NCBI RefSeq assembly: GCF_030160115.1
Contig: NZ_BSNS01000022.1
Span: forward strand, 310,001-374,000
Length of the DNA stretch: 64,000 bases
Source: Devosia nitrariae
GTDB taxonomy: Bacteria; Pseudomonadota; Alphaproteobacteria; Rhizobiales; Devosiaceae
Reading direction: 5' to 3'
Shown: positions 25,550 to 34,405 of the stretch, in pieces
Numbering within the stretch: the first letter of the stretch is position 1
Layout of the letters: every line of letters begins with the position of its first letter
The notes under the pieces: model-generated
Told to the model about the DNA's origin: nothing
Databases searched by the model: none
The model's input: the letters and a program-made list of their open reading frames with translations, nothing else
Position numbers and translations under genes: made by a program

Positions 25550-25823
25550 CGGATACACTCCCGTTGGCCGGACCAGCTATTCGACAACGTATCGGTCGCG
25601 CTTTGGCCACCGCTGGCAGGTTTGAACATTCGCATAAGGGCGCGGACGCTGCATCGGTTCATAGTCTGACGTGCTTGGCGACGGATTGCAAAAGCGCACC
25701 GGATACCACCCTGAACGCCCCCCTCGCCGGCGTGACGGCCAGCACGGAGCCCGCGGCAAGCGCCATGTTCAGTCTGTTGGCAGAGTGTTCGCGTCCGGAT
25801 AAGATGGCCTTGAGGGAAATGCG

Positions 25824-26645
25824 ATGAGTGACGGGGTTACTCAGCACTACGGCAGTACCGGCATCGCTGAACGCGTTCTGGCTGCCGTCGCGGCGAGCGG
25901 CGCTGATCCTGGCCAATTGCGGCCCGAGATGCTGTTTCCCTACGACCAGCTTCATGCGCGCGAATTGAAAGCGACGGAAGAGCACGTCGCTTGGCTTGCT
26001 CCTCGTCCCGATGAGCATGTGCTTGACGTCGGTAGCGGCGTCGGCGGTCCCGCGCGCTTCGTCGCGGCAAAGACATCTGCCCGCGTTACGGGCATCGACC
26101 TGACACCGGATTTCGTTGCGGCCGCCAGGAGCTTCACGGAGCGATGCGGACTTGCCGATCGGGTGACGTTCGAAGTCGGAAACGCGCTCGACATGCCGTT
26201 CCCGGAGGCAACCTTCGATGCAGCCATCTGCCAGTACGTTGCCATGAACGTAGCCGGCAAGGAAGGACTGGCGCGCGAGATCGCGCGTGTCCTCAAGCCC
26301 GGTGGCCGGCTCCTCTGGAGTGAGGCAGTCGGCATCGAGGGGCGGGACCCGCCCTATCCGCTGCCCTGGGCGCGCTCGCCCGAGACGAACCATCTCACGA
26401 CCGAGTCGGGTCTGCGCGAGGCACTGGAGCGCGCGGGCCTAACCATTCTCGAGTGGCGTGACGAGACGACGCTTCAGGTGGAGCATGCCCACGAAGCCCG
26501 GCGGGCCGGTCAGACACCATCGCCGGAACGGATGATGGCCAACCAGATCGTCATGGGTGACGATTTTCTCGATCGGCGACGCAACTATATCGCCGGGCTT
26601 GAGGCTGGCGCCCTCAAAGGCATCGCGATCCTGGCGCGGGCCTGA
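25824..26645 (+). CDS. SAM-dependent methyltransferase (class I)
   Basis: 273 residues. Motif I VLDVGSGVGGPARF, the acidic end of beta-2 in VTGIDLTPDFVAAA, motif II FDAAICQYVAMNV and motif III LKPGGRLLWSEA are all in order. The layout resembles sarcosine/dimethylglycine or UbiE-like small-molecule methyltransferases. GAGGGAAATGCG precedes the ATG. No pathway genes are adjacent, so the substrate cannot be assigned. Confidence 0.85.
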   Translation: MSDGVTQHYGSTGIAERVLAAVAASGADPGQLRPEMLFPYDQLHARELKATEEHVAWLAPRPDEHVLDVGSGVGGPARFVAAKTSARVTGIDLTPDFVAAARSFTERCGLADRVTFEVGNALDMPFPEATFDAAICQYVAMNVAGKEGLAREIARVLKPGGRLLWSEAVGIEGRDPPYPLPWARSPETNHLTTESGLREALERAGLTILEWRDETTLQVEHAHEARRAGQTPSPERMMANQIVMGDDFLDRRRNYIAGLEAGALKGIAILARA

Positions 26646-26655
26646 AGGCGTAGGA

Positions 26656-27510
26656 TTAGCTCGCCTTCTTTCGCCGCCCCTCCGAACGTCGAACGCTTTG
26701 CGCGGGCGGCTTGACTTCGAGGCTTTCCTTGAGCGCCGTCATCAGGTCGACGACATTGGCGCCCGCCGACGCAGGCTCAGCCTGCTCTTGCCTTTCGGTC
26801 TTCGCCTTGCGCTTCTTCGGCAGCGCCTTGATCTTCTCCTCGAGCAGCGCGCGTAGCGCTGCCTCATAGTTATCCCGGTAGACCTTGGGATCGAACGCTG
26901 CGGTGCGCTGCTCGATCACCTGGGCGGCAACATCGATCAGGGTGCGGTCGGCCTTGGCCTCGCCGATCTGTCGGAAGAACTCCTGCGCCTGCCGGACCTC
27001 CTCCGCGTAATGCATGGTATTGAGCATCATGCCCTTGCCCGAGGCCTGGATGGCAACCAGGTACTCCCGCCCGCGCATGGAGAGCTGGCCGATGCCGGCC
27101 ATCTCCTCTTCGCGCAGCGCATCGCGCACCACGCGGAAGGCGTCGTGAGCCAGCTCGTCGGCCGGGACTACGAAATAAGACTTGTCGAAATAGAGCGGAT
27201 CGATGTCGCAGACCTTGCTGAACTGTACCAGATCGATGGTCTTCTTGGTTTCGAGACGCACCGCCTCGACCTCGTCCTCGCTGAGGAGCACGTACTGGCC
27301 TTTTTCGTATTCGAAGCCGCGCCAGATATCCTCGGGCTTCACCGGGCCGACGCCCTCGGCCACCTTCTGGTAGCGGATGCGCTCCCCCGACGGCGCATGG
27401 ATCTGGTGAAAGCGCGTGCCGCCCTCGTTGAGGGCCGGATAGATCTGCACCATGAACGAGACGAGCGAGAGGCGCATCTGCCCCTGCCAGACCGGTCGTT
27501 GCTCCGCCAT
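26656..27510 (-). CDS. ku: Ku protein for non-homologous end joining
   Basis: 284 residues. The bacterial Ku core is clear: WQGQMRLSLVSFMVQIYPA, FHQIHAPSGERIRYQK, DIDPLYFDKSYFV and KGMMLNTMHYAEEVR. The C-terminus is Lys/Arg-rich (PKKRKAKTERQ ... RRSEGRRKKAS), as in Ku proteins that recruit LigD or bind DNA non-specifically. No ligD is in the window. An EcfG-like promoter lies 28 bases upstream. Confidence 0.95.
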   Translation of the reverse strand: MAEQRPVWQGQMRLSLVSFMVQIYPALNEGGTRFHQIHAPSGERIRYQKVAEGVGPVKPEDIWRGFEYEKGQYVLLSEDEVEAVRLETKKTIDLVQFSKVCDIDPLYFDKSYFVVPADELAHDAFRVVRDALREEEMAGIGQLSMRGREYLVAIQASGKGMMLNTMHYAEEVRQAQEFFRQIGEAKADRTLIDVAAQVIEQRTAAFDPKVYRDNYEAALRALLEEKIKALPKKRKAKTERQEQAEPASAGANVVDLMTALKESLEVKPPAQSVRRSEGRRKKAS

Positions 27511-27537
27511 GACGCCTCCACTTGCTGAGGCCGATTC

Positions 27538-27562
27538 AACCCCGGCTAACGCCGATCGTTCC
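27538..27562 (-). promoter_or_regulatory. General-stress (EcfG/RpoE2-type) promoter of ku
   Basis: On the minus strand GGAAC (27562-27558), exactly 16 bases, then GGTT (27541-27538). The general-stress sigma consensus in this order is GGAAC-N16/17-CGTT, so one base differs. The rest of 27511-27818 shows a CGTTCC/GGAACG palindrome overlapping the -35 and otherwise no recognisable element. Confidence 0.55.
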
Positions 27563-27818
27563 CAGGAACGAAATGCTTACCGCCGGGACCGGGCTGGTGC
27601 GACGCCCATTGGATGATGCCCTGCCCGACACAAAGCCGACGCAGAAGATGCGTGATGATCCCACTCGATGGCGAGGCAGGATAAAACTTGCTAAATTCTC
27701 AATGTTCTGAGAGAGATCCGACGTTCAAAAATGACCGGGCCCTATGACTTCGCCCGGACAACGATACCGGGGCGAGCCGATTTCCGGCTGAACCGCTCCG
27801 TGGGGCTTGGAGGCTCAA

Positions 27819-28517
27819 TTGAAAACCATCTTTCTTGCCGCGGCTTCGGCCCTGGCGCTGACTGCGGCCGCACATGCGGCTGATGCCCTAATGGTGCAAC
27901 CTGCCTACTCTGTGCCGGTCGAGACCCCGGCCTATTGGACCGGCTTTTATGCCGGTGTGTTCGGCGGCGTCACCAGCGGCGATTTCGACTACGACTTCGG
28001 CCCGTCCGGCGGACCCACCGTCATCGAGGCCGATATCAGCGGCGGCGGTGTCCTTGGCGGCGTTCAGATCGGTGCCGACTACCAGTTCAACAGCTTCGTG
28101 GTCGGTGCCGTCGCCGACGTCGCGATCACCAATCACGAAGCGGACGTCAGCGTGTCGTTGGGGCCGGACACGATCGAGGCATCCTCGACCCTCGAATATC
28201 TGGGAACTCTGCGCGCGCGTGCCGGCTTTGCCTATGAAGACCTGCTCGCCTATGTCCATGGCGGTCTCGCCTTCGGGCGCACCGACTCCAGCATCGAGTT
28301 CAATGGTGTGAGCCTTGTCGACACCGACGCCGTCGACCGGTTCGGTTTCGTCATCGGCGCGGGTGTCGAATACCAGGTTACCGACATGGTCTCGATCCAG
28401 ACCGAGTACGCCTATACCGACCTCGGCGAGAAGGAGATCTACGACGACGGCTTCACCCAGGTCGACGAGTGGCTCGGCTTCCACACTGTCAAGGCCGGCA
28501 TCAACTTCCGCTTCTAA
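27819..28517 (+). CDS. Outer-membrane beta-barrel protein (Omp25/porin family)
   Basis: 232 residues with a Sec signal (cleaved after AAHA, near residue 20) and repeated amphipathic strands ending in the C-terminal FHTVKAGINFRF, whose last Phe is the outer-membrane insertion signal. WTGFYAGVFGGV is the typical opening of the Omp25/Omp31 eight-stranded barrels of Hyphomicrobiales. I start at TTG 27819 because GGAGG lies five bases before it; a TTG four codons earlier overlaps that site. Confidence 0.85.
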   Translation: MKTIFLAAASALALTAAAHAADALMVQPAYSVPVETPAYWTGFYAGVFGGVTSGDFDYDFGPSGGPTVIEADISGGGVLGGVQIGADYQFNSFVVGAVADVAITNHEADVSVSLGPDTIEASSTLEYLGTLRARAGFAYEDLLAYVHGGLAFGRTDSSIEFNGVSLVDTDAVDRFGFVIGAGVEYQVTDMVSIQTEYAYTDLGEKEIYDDGFTQVDEWLGFHTVKAGINFRF

Positions 28518-28543
28518 AAGATTGCACTCCTGAAGAAGCGATC

Positions 28544-28574
28544 GGGGCTCCGTGTTCGGCACGGGGCCTCTTTT
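28544..28574 (+). terminator. Terminator after the outer-membrane protein gene
   Basis: GGGCTCCGTG pairs with CACGGGGCC across TTCGG, followed by TCTTTTC. Confidence 0.75.
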
Positions 28575-28680
28575 CATTGTTGGGTTTGTACCGTTTGGGG
28601 CGGTGGTGCAGTTCGCCAACGCCGTGCTCCGGAACCTCACAGCCGATCGCCGAGTTCGTGTTGCAGCAAAGGAGATCGCC

Positions 28681-28881
28681 ATGCCCGATGATAAGACCGA
28701 CCCCGGAGCCCAGGACCGCGCCCGCGTCGGCGGTGGCCAGGACTACGAAGTGCAGCACTTTGCCGACCGGTACGGACTATCCGTTGACGAAGCGCGCGAG
28801 ATCATCCGGCAAGCAGGGCCGAGCCGCGAAAAGGCGGAAGAGCTCGCGCAAAGGCGGGTCGGCCGACCGCGCGAGGTTTAG
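28681..28881 (+). CDS. DUF3606 domain protein
   Basis: 66 residues, MPDDKTDPGAQDRARV then DYEVQHFADRYGLSVDEAREIIRQAG, the DUF3606 layout. AAAGGAG precedes the ATG. Such proteins are often induced by general stress; a GGAAC lies 40 bases upstream, but its spacing to GTT is 18, one base too long. Molecular function is unknown. Confidence 0.82.
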   Translation: MPDDKTDPGAQDRARVGGGQDYEVQHFADRYGLSVDEAREIIRQAGPSREKAEELAQRRVGRPREV

Positions 28882-29258
28882 AAACGGGCCGGTTCGCCGA
28901 GGCCAACGTGATCGCCGTGACCGACGGATAACGGACAGGGACACGGATCTACGGACCACGACTTTCTGGCCTCTAGATTATCGAACCACCATTACCCCGA
29001 CGCTGCTTGGACCGCGATCCCGGTTGACCGCCTTCAGTTGCGTCCGTAGGGTGCCGTCATGGCAACAACTGCGTGATCCATAGGCGCGCCACTGGCGCGC
29101 ACTCTCCGGCCTCGGCTGCGAACAGCGGCTCTTGCCGACCGTTTTGTGACGCATATTGTTGAAGGACTTCCCATTTGCCCACGGTTGTCGATGAGCGCAT
29201 GCGTCAACTGCGCTCGGCCGATCTCGTCGCGGGCTTTTGGAAGAAGCTATAGAAGCCC
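28882..29258. other. Intergenic stretch without a recognised gene
   Basis: 377 bases. An ORF end MRQLRSADLVAGFWKKL reaches 29250 without a plausible start, possibly a gene remnant. A GGCGCGCCACTGGCGCGC dyad lies near 29080. Nothing else can be supported. Confidence 0.35.
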
Positions 29259-29780
29259 ATGAACCGATCATCGACGTTGTTTCTGACCTGCGGGTTGCCA
29301 GGCTCGGGCAAGACGACGCTGGCCAGGCAGCTTGAGCAAGAGGCCCCCGCTCTTCGCCTGACCGGCGACGAGTGGCTGCAAGAACTCTTCCCCAACATGT
29401 CCACCGCCGAAGCCGAGACAGGTCCGTTCCGGAGCAGGGTCGAGCGGCTGCAGTGGCTGACCGCTGTGCGCGCCCTTGAGCTTGGCTGCAATGTGGTCGT
29501 TGACTGGGGCGTCTGGGCAAGGGATGAGCGAGACGTCTTCCGCGTCGCGGCGCGCGAGGTTGGCGCGCGGGTTGTCCTATGTCTTCTCGACCCTCCAATT
29601 GATGAACTTTGGAGTCGAGTCTCGCGACGCAACGCGGATCGGCCTTTTGGCGCATTCGAGATGACGCGGGCTGATCTCGTCCGATGGTCCGAACTCTTCC
29701 AGCGCCCGACGGCCGATGAACTGGCCCTCTACGATGTGTGGGAAGCGTGGGATCACCCTCGACCGCAGCAGAGCGTATGA
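29259..29780 (+). CDS. P-loop kinase-like ATP-binding protein
   Basis: 173 residues with Walker A GLPGSGKTT (12-20) and a Walker B-like VVVDWG, the fold of AAA_33/zeta-toxin/polynucleotide-kinase-like small-molecule kinases. RVSRRNADRPFG may be the lid. No antitoxin-like partner gene precedes it, so a toxin role is not supported. Function open. Confidence 0.8.
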   Translation: MNRSSTLFLTCGLPGSGKTTLARQLEQEAPALRLTGDEWLQELFPNMSTAEAETGPFRSRVERLQWLTAVRALELGCNVVVDWGVWARDERDVFRVAAREVGARVVLCLLDPPIDELWSRVSRRNADRPFGAFEMTRADLVRWSELFQRPTADELALYDVWEAWDHPRPQQSV

Positions 29781-30036
29781 GGCTGGAACGGCCCCTTTCC
29801 TCACGCCTCCGCCGGCGCCGCCGTCGCGAACCTCTTGGCCTTCTCCAGCATTGCATTGCCCTGATGCTGAAAGCGACCAAGGTCGCCACCGACCACGCCA
29901 AGGCATTCCTGTCGAAATAGCACCAGACGTGATCAGCGATCTCGAAAGCGATGGTGGCAGGCGCTAACCGGCCTGCCGCTGCCGTTTTCGATCCGCCTTG
30001 CGTCATCCCGGCTTTTGTTCTAGGGGATGGCCCATC

Positions 30037-30126
30037 CACAGGGGTGCTCCGTACGGTCGGGGCTGAGATGAGGGCGGCATGCCTTCGGACCCTATAGCTG
30101 ATCTGGGTAATACCAGCGGAGCGAGG
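30037..30126 (+). promoter_or_regulatory. TPP riboswitch (thi box)
   Basis: The conserved elements are in order: GGGGTGCTC (30041-30049), GGCTGAGATG (30061-30070), ACCCTATAGCTGATCTGGGTAATACCAGCGGAG split across 30089-30122. The ATG of ykoF follows eight bases after the last conserved base, and no terminator lies between, so control is probably at translation: the GGCGGGCC before the ATG can be masked. An upstream ATGGCCC (30027-30033) can pair with GGGCCCAT around the start codon. Confidence 0.92.
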
Positions 30127-30133
30127 CGGGCCC

Positions 30134-30742
30134 ATGTTTTCTGGCGCACAGATTTCCCTTTATCCCATGGCCGACGATTTCGTCGGCGTCATCATGAGCG
30201 CACTTTCTGCGCTCGCCCCCTATCGCGAGAGGCTGCGCATCGAGACCGACGACGTTTCGACGCTCCTGGTCGGGCCGCCGGAGGTACTGTTCCCGGCCAT
30301 GCGCGACCTCTTTTCAGCCGCGGCCGGAACCGGCGTCCATTGCGTGCTGTCGGCGGCGATCTCGCGGGGCTGCCCGGGTGAACCGGACGATGCCATCTGC
30401 CAGTCGACGCATTTCGAAGGGCCTTCTGCCCCGCTTGCCGAACGGCATGCCGACGCACTTGCGGCGGTGCGTGGCGCACCGGTCCTCGATGTCTTTTCCG
30501 TGGCACAGTTCTCGCTCTACGTGATGGGCAGCGGCAGCCACATGGACGAGATCTATGGCTGCATCGACTTCCTCAAACAGTCCGGCACGTTCGAAAAGTC
30601 GAAGCACTTCGCCACCAAGCTTTCCGGTGACACGGGCGTGCTGTTTGCAACCCTCGAGCAAGCCTTCTGCCGTTTCGGCCCGCCCGAAGGACATGTGACC
30701 ATCGACCTGACGGCATCGGCCAACAGCCCCAGCGCCCGCTGA
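30134..30742 (+). CDS. ykoF: YkoF-family thiamine/HMP-binding protein
   Basis: 202 residues, two tandem YkoF ferredoxin-like domains: one starting AQISLYPMADDFVGVIMSAL, the second AQFSLYVMGSGSHMDEIYGCID. YkoF proteins bind thiamine or its pyrimidine moiety in the cytoplasm or help its uptake. It is the first gene behind the TPP riboswitch, and ThiX follows 24 bases later. Confidence 0.9.
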   Translation: MFSGAQISLYPMADDFVGVIMSALSALAPYRERLRIETDDVSTLLVGPPEVLFPAMRDLFSAAAGTGVHCVLSAAISRGCPGEPDDAICQSTHFEGPSAPLAERHADALAAVRGAPVLDVFSVAQFSLYVMGSGSHMDEIYGCIDFLKQSGTFEKSKHFATKLSGDTGVLFATLEQAFCRFGPPEGHVTIDLTASANSPSAR

Positions 30743-30766
30743 AACGCGCCTCGATCGGGCCGATCC

Positions 30767-31564
30767 ATGTTTACACTGTTTACTCCTACGCGCCCATTGG
30801 CCCGCGCTTTGGCAAGTGCAGGCCCCGCCATGCTCTCAGTCACTGCGCTCTTCCTCGGCTGGGAAGCCTATGTGCAGCTTTCCGGCATCTCGCCCACCGC
30901 GCTGCCGGCGCCCTCGCGCATCCTCGTTCAGGGCATTGAGCAGCGCGAGGCCCTCGCCGAGCATAGCCTGGCAACGCTTCAGGCCACCACCTTCGGGTTT
31001 GCCTGTTCGCTGAGCGCAGCCTTTCTGTTTTCGGTGCTGGTCGATTTCTTCCGGCCGCTGCGGCGAGCCCTGTTTCCGGTCTTCATCATCACCCAGACGC
31101 TGCCGCTGGTGGCCATCGCACCGCTGATCGTTCTGTGGTTCGGCTTCGGTCTGACGCCCAAGATCGTGCTGGTAGCCCTGGTCACCTTCTTTCCGATGCT
31201 GGTGGCGCTGGCGCAGGGCTATGAAGCAACGGACCGGGATATCGAGGCGCTGCTCGCTTCAATGGGAGCGTCGCGGGTGCGGATATTCCTCTCGGCCCGG
31301 TTGCCGTCGGCCCTGCCCTATTTCTTCGCCGGCCTGCGCATCTCGATCACCTATGCGGTGGTGGGGGCAATCTTTGCCGAATATGCCGGAGCCGCGAAGG
31401 GTTTGGGGATCTATATCCTCAACGCCAAGAACAACTTCCGCCCCGACCTGGTGCTGGCCGCCGTCGGCGTCAGCGCTACGCTCACGCTCACGCTGTTCGG
31501 CGCGACCGTGCTGGTGCAGCGGGCGGCCATGCCCTGGGCCCGGCTCGCGGAGAGCAAGCCATGA
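30767..31564 (+). CDS. thiX: Thiamine-precursor ABC transporter permease
   Basis: 265 residues, a BPD_transp_1 permease with six hydrophobic helices, related to SsuC/TauC, with the EAA-like loop IEALLASMGASRVRIFLSARLPSALPYFFAGLRI. It lies between ykoF and the ATPase gene, whose ATG overlaps its stop by four bases. With ThiY and ThiZ it forms the importer for N-formyl-aminomethyl-pyrimidine or related HMP precursors. Confidence 0.9.
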   Translation: MFTLFTPTRPLARALASAGPAMLSVTALFLGWEAYVQLSGISPTALPAPSRILVQGIEQREALAEHSLATLQATTFGFACSLSAAFLFSVLVDFFRPLRRALFPVFIITQTLPLVAIAPLIVLWFGFGLTPKIVLVALVTFFPMLVALAQGYEATDRDIEALLASMGASRVRIFLSARLPSALPYFFAGLRISITYAVVGAIFAEYAGAAKGLGIYILNAKNNFRPDLVLAAVGVSATLTLTLFGATVLVQRAAMPWARLAESKP

Positions 31565-32310
31565 GCACGCCGCGCCTTGAGCTCAGGCATGTGCGCAAGC
31601 GATTCGGCGATCTTGCCGTGTTGGCCGACATAAGCCTTTCGGTGCGGCCGGGCGAGTTCGTGTCCATCCTCGGCCCATCGGGGGCGGGCAAATCGACCGT
31701 GCTGCAATTGCTGACCGGGGCACTTGCGGGCGATGGCGGCGACATCCTGGTCGATGGTGCGCCATTGGCACCAGGCAGCCATCGCTTCGCCTTCATGCCG
31801 CAGCGCGATGCGCTGATGCCGTGGCGGCGGGTCATCGACAACACAACGCTGGGGCTCGAAGTCGAGGGCCTCTCGCGCAAGACAGCGCGGGCGCGGGTCG
31901 AACCGCTTTTCCTCGAGTTCGGGCTCTCCGGGTTCGAGTTCCATTACCCGGCGCAGCTTTCGGGCGGCATGCGCCAGCGCGCCGCCCTCTTACGCACGGT
32001 CGTACAGGAGCGGTCGATGCTGCTGCTCGACGAGCCGTTCGGAGCCCTCGACGCCCTCACCCGCAGAGAGATGCAGCACTGGCTGGCCGGCATGTGGACG
32101 CGCCATCGCTGGACCGTGCTGCTGATTACCCATGACGTGCGCGAGGCGGTGCTGCTGTCGGACCGCATCTATGTGCTCTCGGCCCGCCCGGCACGGATCG
32201 TGCGCCGGTTCGACGTACCGCTCGCCCATCCGCGGCCGAGCGCGGCTGCGCCGCAGGTCGCCGCCATCGAAGCCGACATCCTGAAAACCCTGTTTCATCC
32301 CGAGGAGTGA
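31561..32310 (+). CDS. thiZ: Thiamine-precursor ABC transporter ATPase
   Basis: 249 residues: Walker A GPSGAGKST, signature LSGGMRQRAALLRT, Walker B MLLLDEPFGALD, switch His in LLITHDVREAV. The sequence is close to SsuB/TauB-like ATPases, as expected for ThiZ. Coupled to the permease gene by an ATGA overlap. Confidence 0.9.
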   Translation: MSTPRLELRHVRKRFGDLAVLADISLSVRPGEFVSILGPSGAGKSTVLQLLTGALAGDGGDILVDGAPLAPGSHRFAFMPQRDALMPWRRVIDNTTLGLEVEGLSRKTARARVEPLFLEFGLSGFEFHYPAQLSGGMRQRAALLRTVVQERSMLLLDEPFGALDALTRREMQHWLAGMWTRHRWTVLLITHDVREAVLLSDRIYVLSARPARIVRRFDVPLAHPRPSAAAPQVAAIEADILKTLFHPEE

Positions 32311-32313
32311 ACC

Positions 32314-33321
32314 ATGTCGCTTTCCCCCCACAGACTTCTGGCCTTGGGACTCGCTGCAATGCTAGCCGCCGGCCCGGCCATGGCGCAATCGACGCCCGTC
32401 ACCATGGCGCTCGACTGGACGCCCAATACCAACCATATCGGCCTCTTCGTGGCGCAGGCGAAGGGCTTTTACGACGAGGCGGGGCTGGAGGTTGAGATCC
32501 TGCCCTATACGGACACCTCGGCCGGCACGCTCGTTGCCAACCATGTCGCCGATTTCGGCATCCTGGGATCGATCGGTCTCTTCACCCAGCGCACGGCTGG
32601 AGCCGATCTCGTCGCCGTCTATGCGCTGGTCCAGACCGAGACCGGGCGGCTGGTGTTCAATGCCGACCGCCAGGATATCCAGAGTCCCAAAGACCTCGAC
32701 GGTAAGACCTATGCCGGGTTCGGCAGCGCCTGGGAAACTGCGCTGATCGGCACGATCATCCGAAACGACGGGGGCAAGGGCGACTTCGAGACGGTGACGC
32801 TCGGTACCTCGGCCTACGAGGCCCTCTACAATGGCGCAGTGGACTTTACTTTGGAGGTCTACACCTGGGAGGGGGTAAAGGCCGAACGCGATGGACGCGC
32901 GCAACGCGCCATCCGCTATGCCGATTTCGGCGTGCCCGACCAGCACACCAATTTCATCGGCACGAGCGAGGCTTATCTGGCCGAACATCCCGATGTCGCC
33001 CGGGCCTTCATCACCGCAACGCAGCAAGGCTATGCCTATGCGGTCGCCCACCCGGACGAGGCGACGGACATCCTGGTCGATGCCAATGATGATGCACTGC
33101 TCGACCGCGATTTCGTCCGCGCCTCGCTGCAGGCGCTGATCGACGGCCACTACCTTAAGGGCGAGGACGGCGCGGTCGGCGCCATCGATCCGGCCAAGAT
33201 GGACGCAGTAGGCAGCTTTCTTTTCGAGACCGGCATCCTCAAGGACGGCAATGGCGCGGAGGTGACCGAGGAACCGGACTTTTCCGCGTACTACACCAAT
33301 GCCTATCTGGATGCCCGATGA
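32314..33321 (+). CDS. thiY: Thiamine-precursor ABC transporter binding protein (NMT1/THI5-like)
   Basis: 335 residues with a Sec signal (cleaved after AMA, near residue 24) and the opening VTMALDWTPNTNHIGLFVAQAKGFYDEAGLEVEILPY, nearly diagnostic for ThiY. The gene is last in the operon, three bases after thiZ. It captures the pyrimidine precursor in the periplasm. Confidence 0.92.
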   Translation: MSLSPHRLLALGLAAMLAAGPAMAQSTPVTMALDWTPNTNHIGLFVAQAKGFYDEAGLEVEILPYTDTSAGTLVANHVADFGILGSIGLFTQRTAGADLVAVYALVQTETGRLVFNADRQDIQSPKDLDGKTYAGFGSAWETALIGTIIRNDGGKGDFETVTLGTSAYEALYNGAVDFTLEVYTWEGVKAERDGRAQRAIRYADFGVPDQHTNFIGTSEAYLAEHPDVARAFITATQQGYAYAVAHPDEATDILVDANDDALLDRDFVRASLQALIDGHYLKGEDGAVGAIDPAKMDAVGSFLFETGILKDGNGAEVTEEPDFSAYYTNAYLDAR

Positions 33322-33354
33322 CGTCGGTCTGAAAGTATTAGGCCGTCGCAGATG

Positions 33355-34326
33355 TTACTCGGCGGCGGCTTTGCCTGTCTCGGGTTCGGTGTAGAACAAG
33401 GCGCTGACCGACTTGCCGCTATTGATGCGGCTGATGGCTTCCGCCAGCGCCGGAGCAACCGAGATGACCGTAAGCTTGGGAACGCGCTTTGCGGCCGGAA
33501 CAGGCACCGTATTGGTGCAGACGATCTCGACTATATCCGGCTCGGCCGCTAGCCGTTCGATGCTGTCTCGAGCAAAGATCCCATGCGTGGTTGCCACTCG
33601 CACGGAGCGCGCGCCGTGGTCGCGCAAGTGCTGCAGCAATTCGAGAATCGAGCCGCCGCTCGAGATCTCATCGTCGAGGACGATGACGTCGCGGTCCTGC
33701 ACGTCGCCGATCAGGGCGGAGACCCTGACCTTGGTGTCGCTGATGCGCTCCTTGGCGCCGGCGGCGACCGGCAGCCCCAGGCGCTTGGCGAAATGAGCCG
33801 CATTCTTGGCATTGCCGAGATCGGGCGAGACGACTACTGCGCGACCGAGATCGTAGGATTGGAAGTGGGCTGCGAGCTCACTCAAGGCATGGAGCTGATC
33901 GACCGGCACACTGAAAAAGCCGTGGACCTGGGGCGAATGCAGCGTCATGGTCAGCACCCTGTCGGCGCCTGCCGTCGAAAGCAGGTCTGCAACGAGGCGC
34001 CCGCCGATGGAGATCCGCGGGGCGTCCTTCTTGTCGGAGCGGGCGTAGGAAAAATAAGGAATGACCGCCGTGATGCGCGACGCCGAGGCGCCGCGGGCGG
34101 CATTCAGCATTAGCAGCAACTCCATCAGATTGTCCTGCACCGGCGCGCTCAGCGGCTGGATCACGAACACATCCTGCTCGCGGCAATTGGCCTGCAGCTG
34201 CACCTCGAGGCAATCATTGGAGAAGCGCTTGAGCCGCGTCGGCAGCAGGTGCACGCCGAGCCTGGCGCAGATCTCCTCGGCAAGCTCCGGGTGGGCACTT
34301 CCAGAAAAGACAGCCAGCTCGTTCAT
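33355..34326 (-). CDS. prs: Ribose-phosphate pyrophosphokinase (PRPP synthetase) family
   Basis: 323 residues. N-terminal FSGSAHPELAEEICARLG, the RPPP-like loop IPYFSYARSDKKD, and the PRPP-binding loop VIVLDDEISSGGS. The binding loop and overall length fit Prs, but differences from housekeeping Prs (DDEISSGGS instead of a DDxxDTAGT-type loop) suggest a second paralogue. It makes PRPP from ribose 5-phosphate and ATP if active. It is transcribed convergently with the thi operon. Confidence 0.85.
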   Translation of the reverse strand: MNELAVFSGSAHPELAEEICARLGVHLLPTRLKRFSNDCLEVQLQANCREQDVFVIQPLSAPVQDNLMELLLMLNAARGASASRITAVIPYFSYARSDKKDAPRISIGGRLVADLLSTAGADRVLTMTLHSPQVHGFFSVPVDQLHALSELAAHFQSYDLGRAVVVSPDLGNAKNAAHFAKRLGLPVAAGAKERISDTKVRVSALIGDVQDRDVIVLDDEISSGGSILELLQHLRDHGARSVRVATTHGIFARDSIERLAAEPDIVEIVCTNTVPVPAAKRVPKLTVISVAPALAEAISRINSGKSVSALFYTEPETGKAAAE

Positions 34327-34405
34327 GCAAACGTCCCTGTCATGGATGCGAGCCGCCTACCGCAATTCGCCGCGGCGGGCAACTGCGATCATGCGCCAAT
34401 GTAGC

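Noticed and set aside
25396-25827. Plus-strand ORF ending in ATGA overlap with the methyltransferase gene
   Set aside because: Its 5' half is antisense to the MFS gene and no start with a ribosome-binding site gives a plausible protein; the overlap at its stop is probably chance.
28640-28665. General-stress promoter before the DUF3606 gene (GGAAC then GTT)
   Set aside because: Spacing from GGAAC to GTT is 18 bases, one more than the usual form, and the base before GTT is A; too weak to call.
29259-29780. Zeta-type toxin of a toxin-antitoxin pair
   Set aside because: Only the Walker A and general fold are shared; no small upstream antitoxin gene with overlap exists.
28978-30135. A 385-codon minus-strand open frame over the P-loop kinase gene and riboswitch
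   Set aside because: Arg/Ser/Pro-rich shadow composition, antisense to a Walker A protein and a TPP riboswitch, no ribosome-binding site. A phrase AMLEKAKRFATAAPAEA in another frame near 29830 looked phasin-like but is too short to support.
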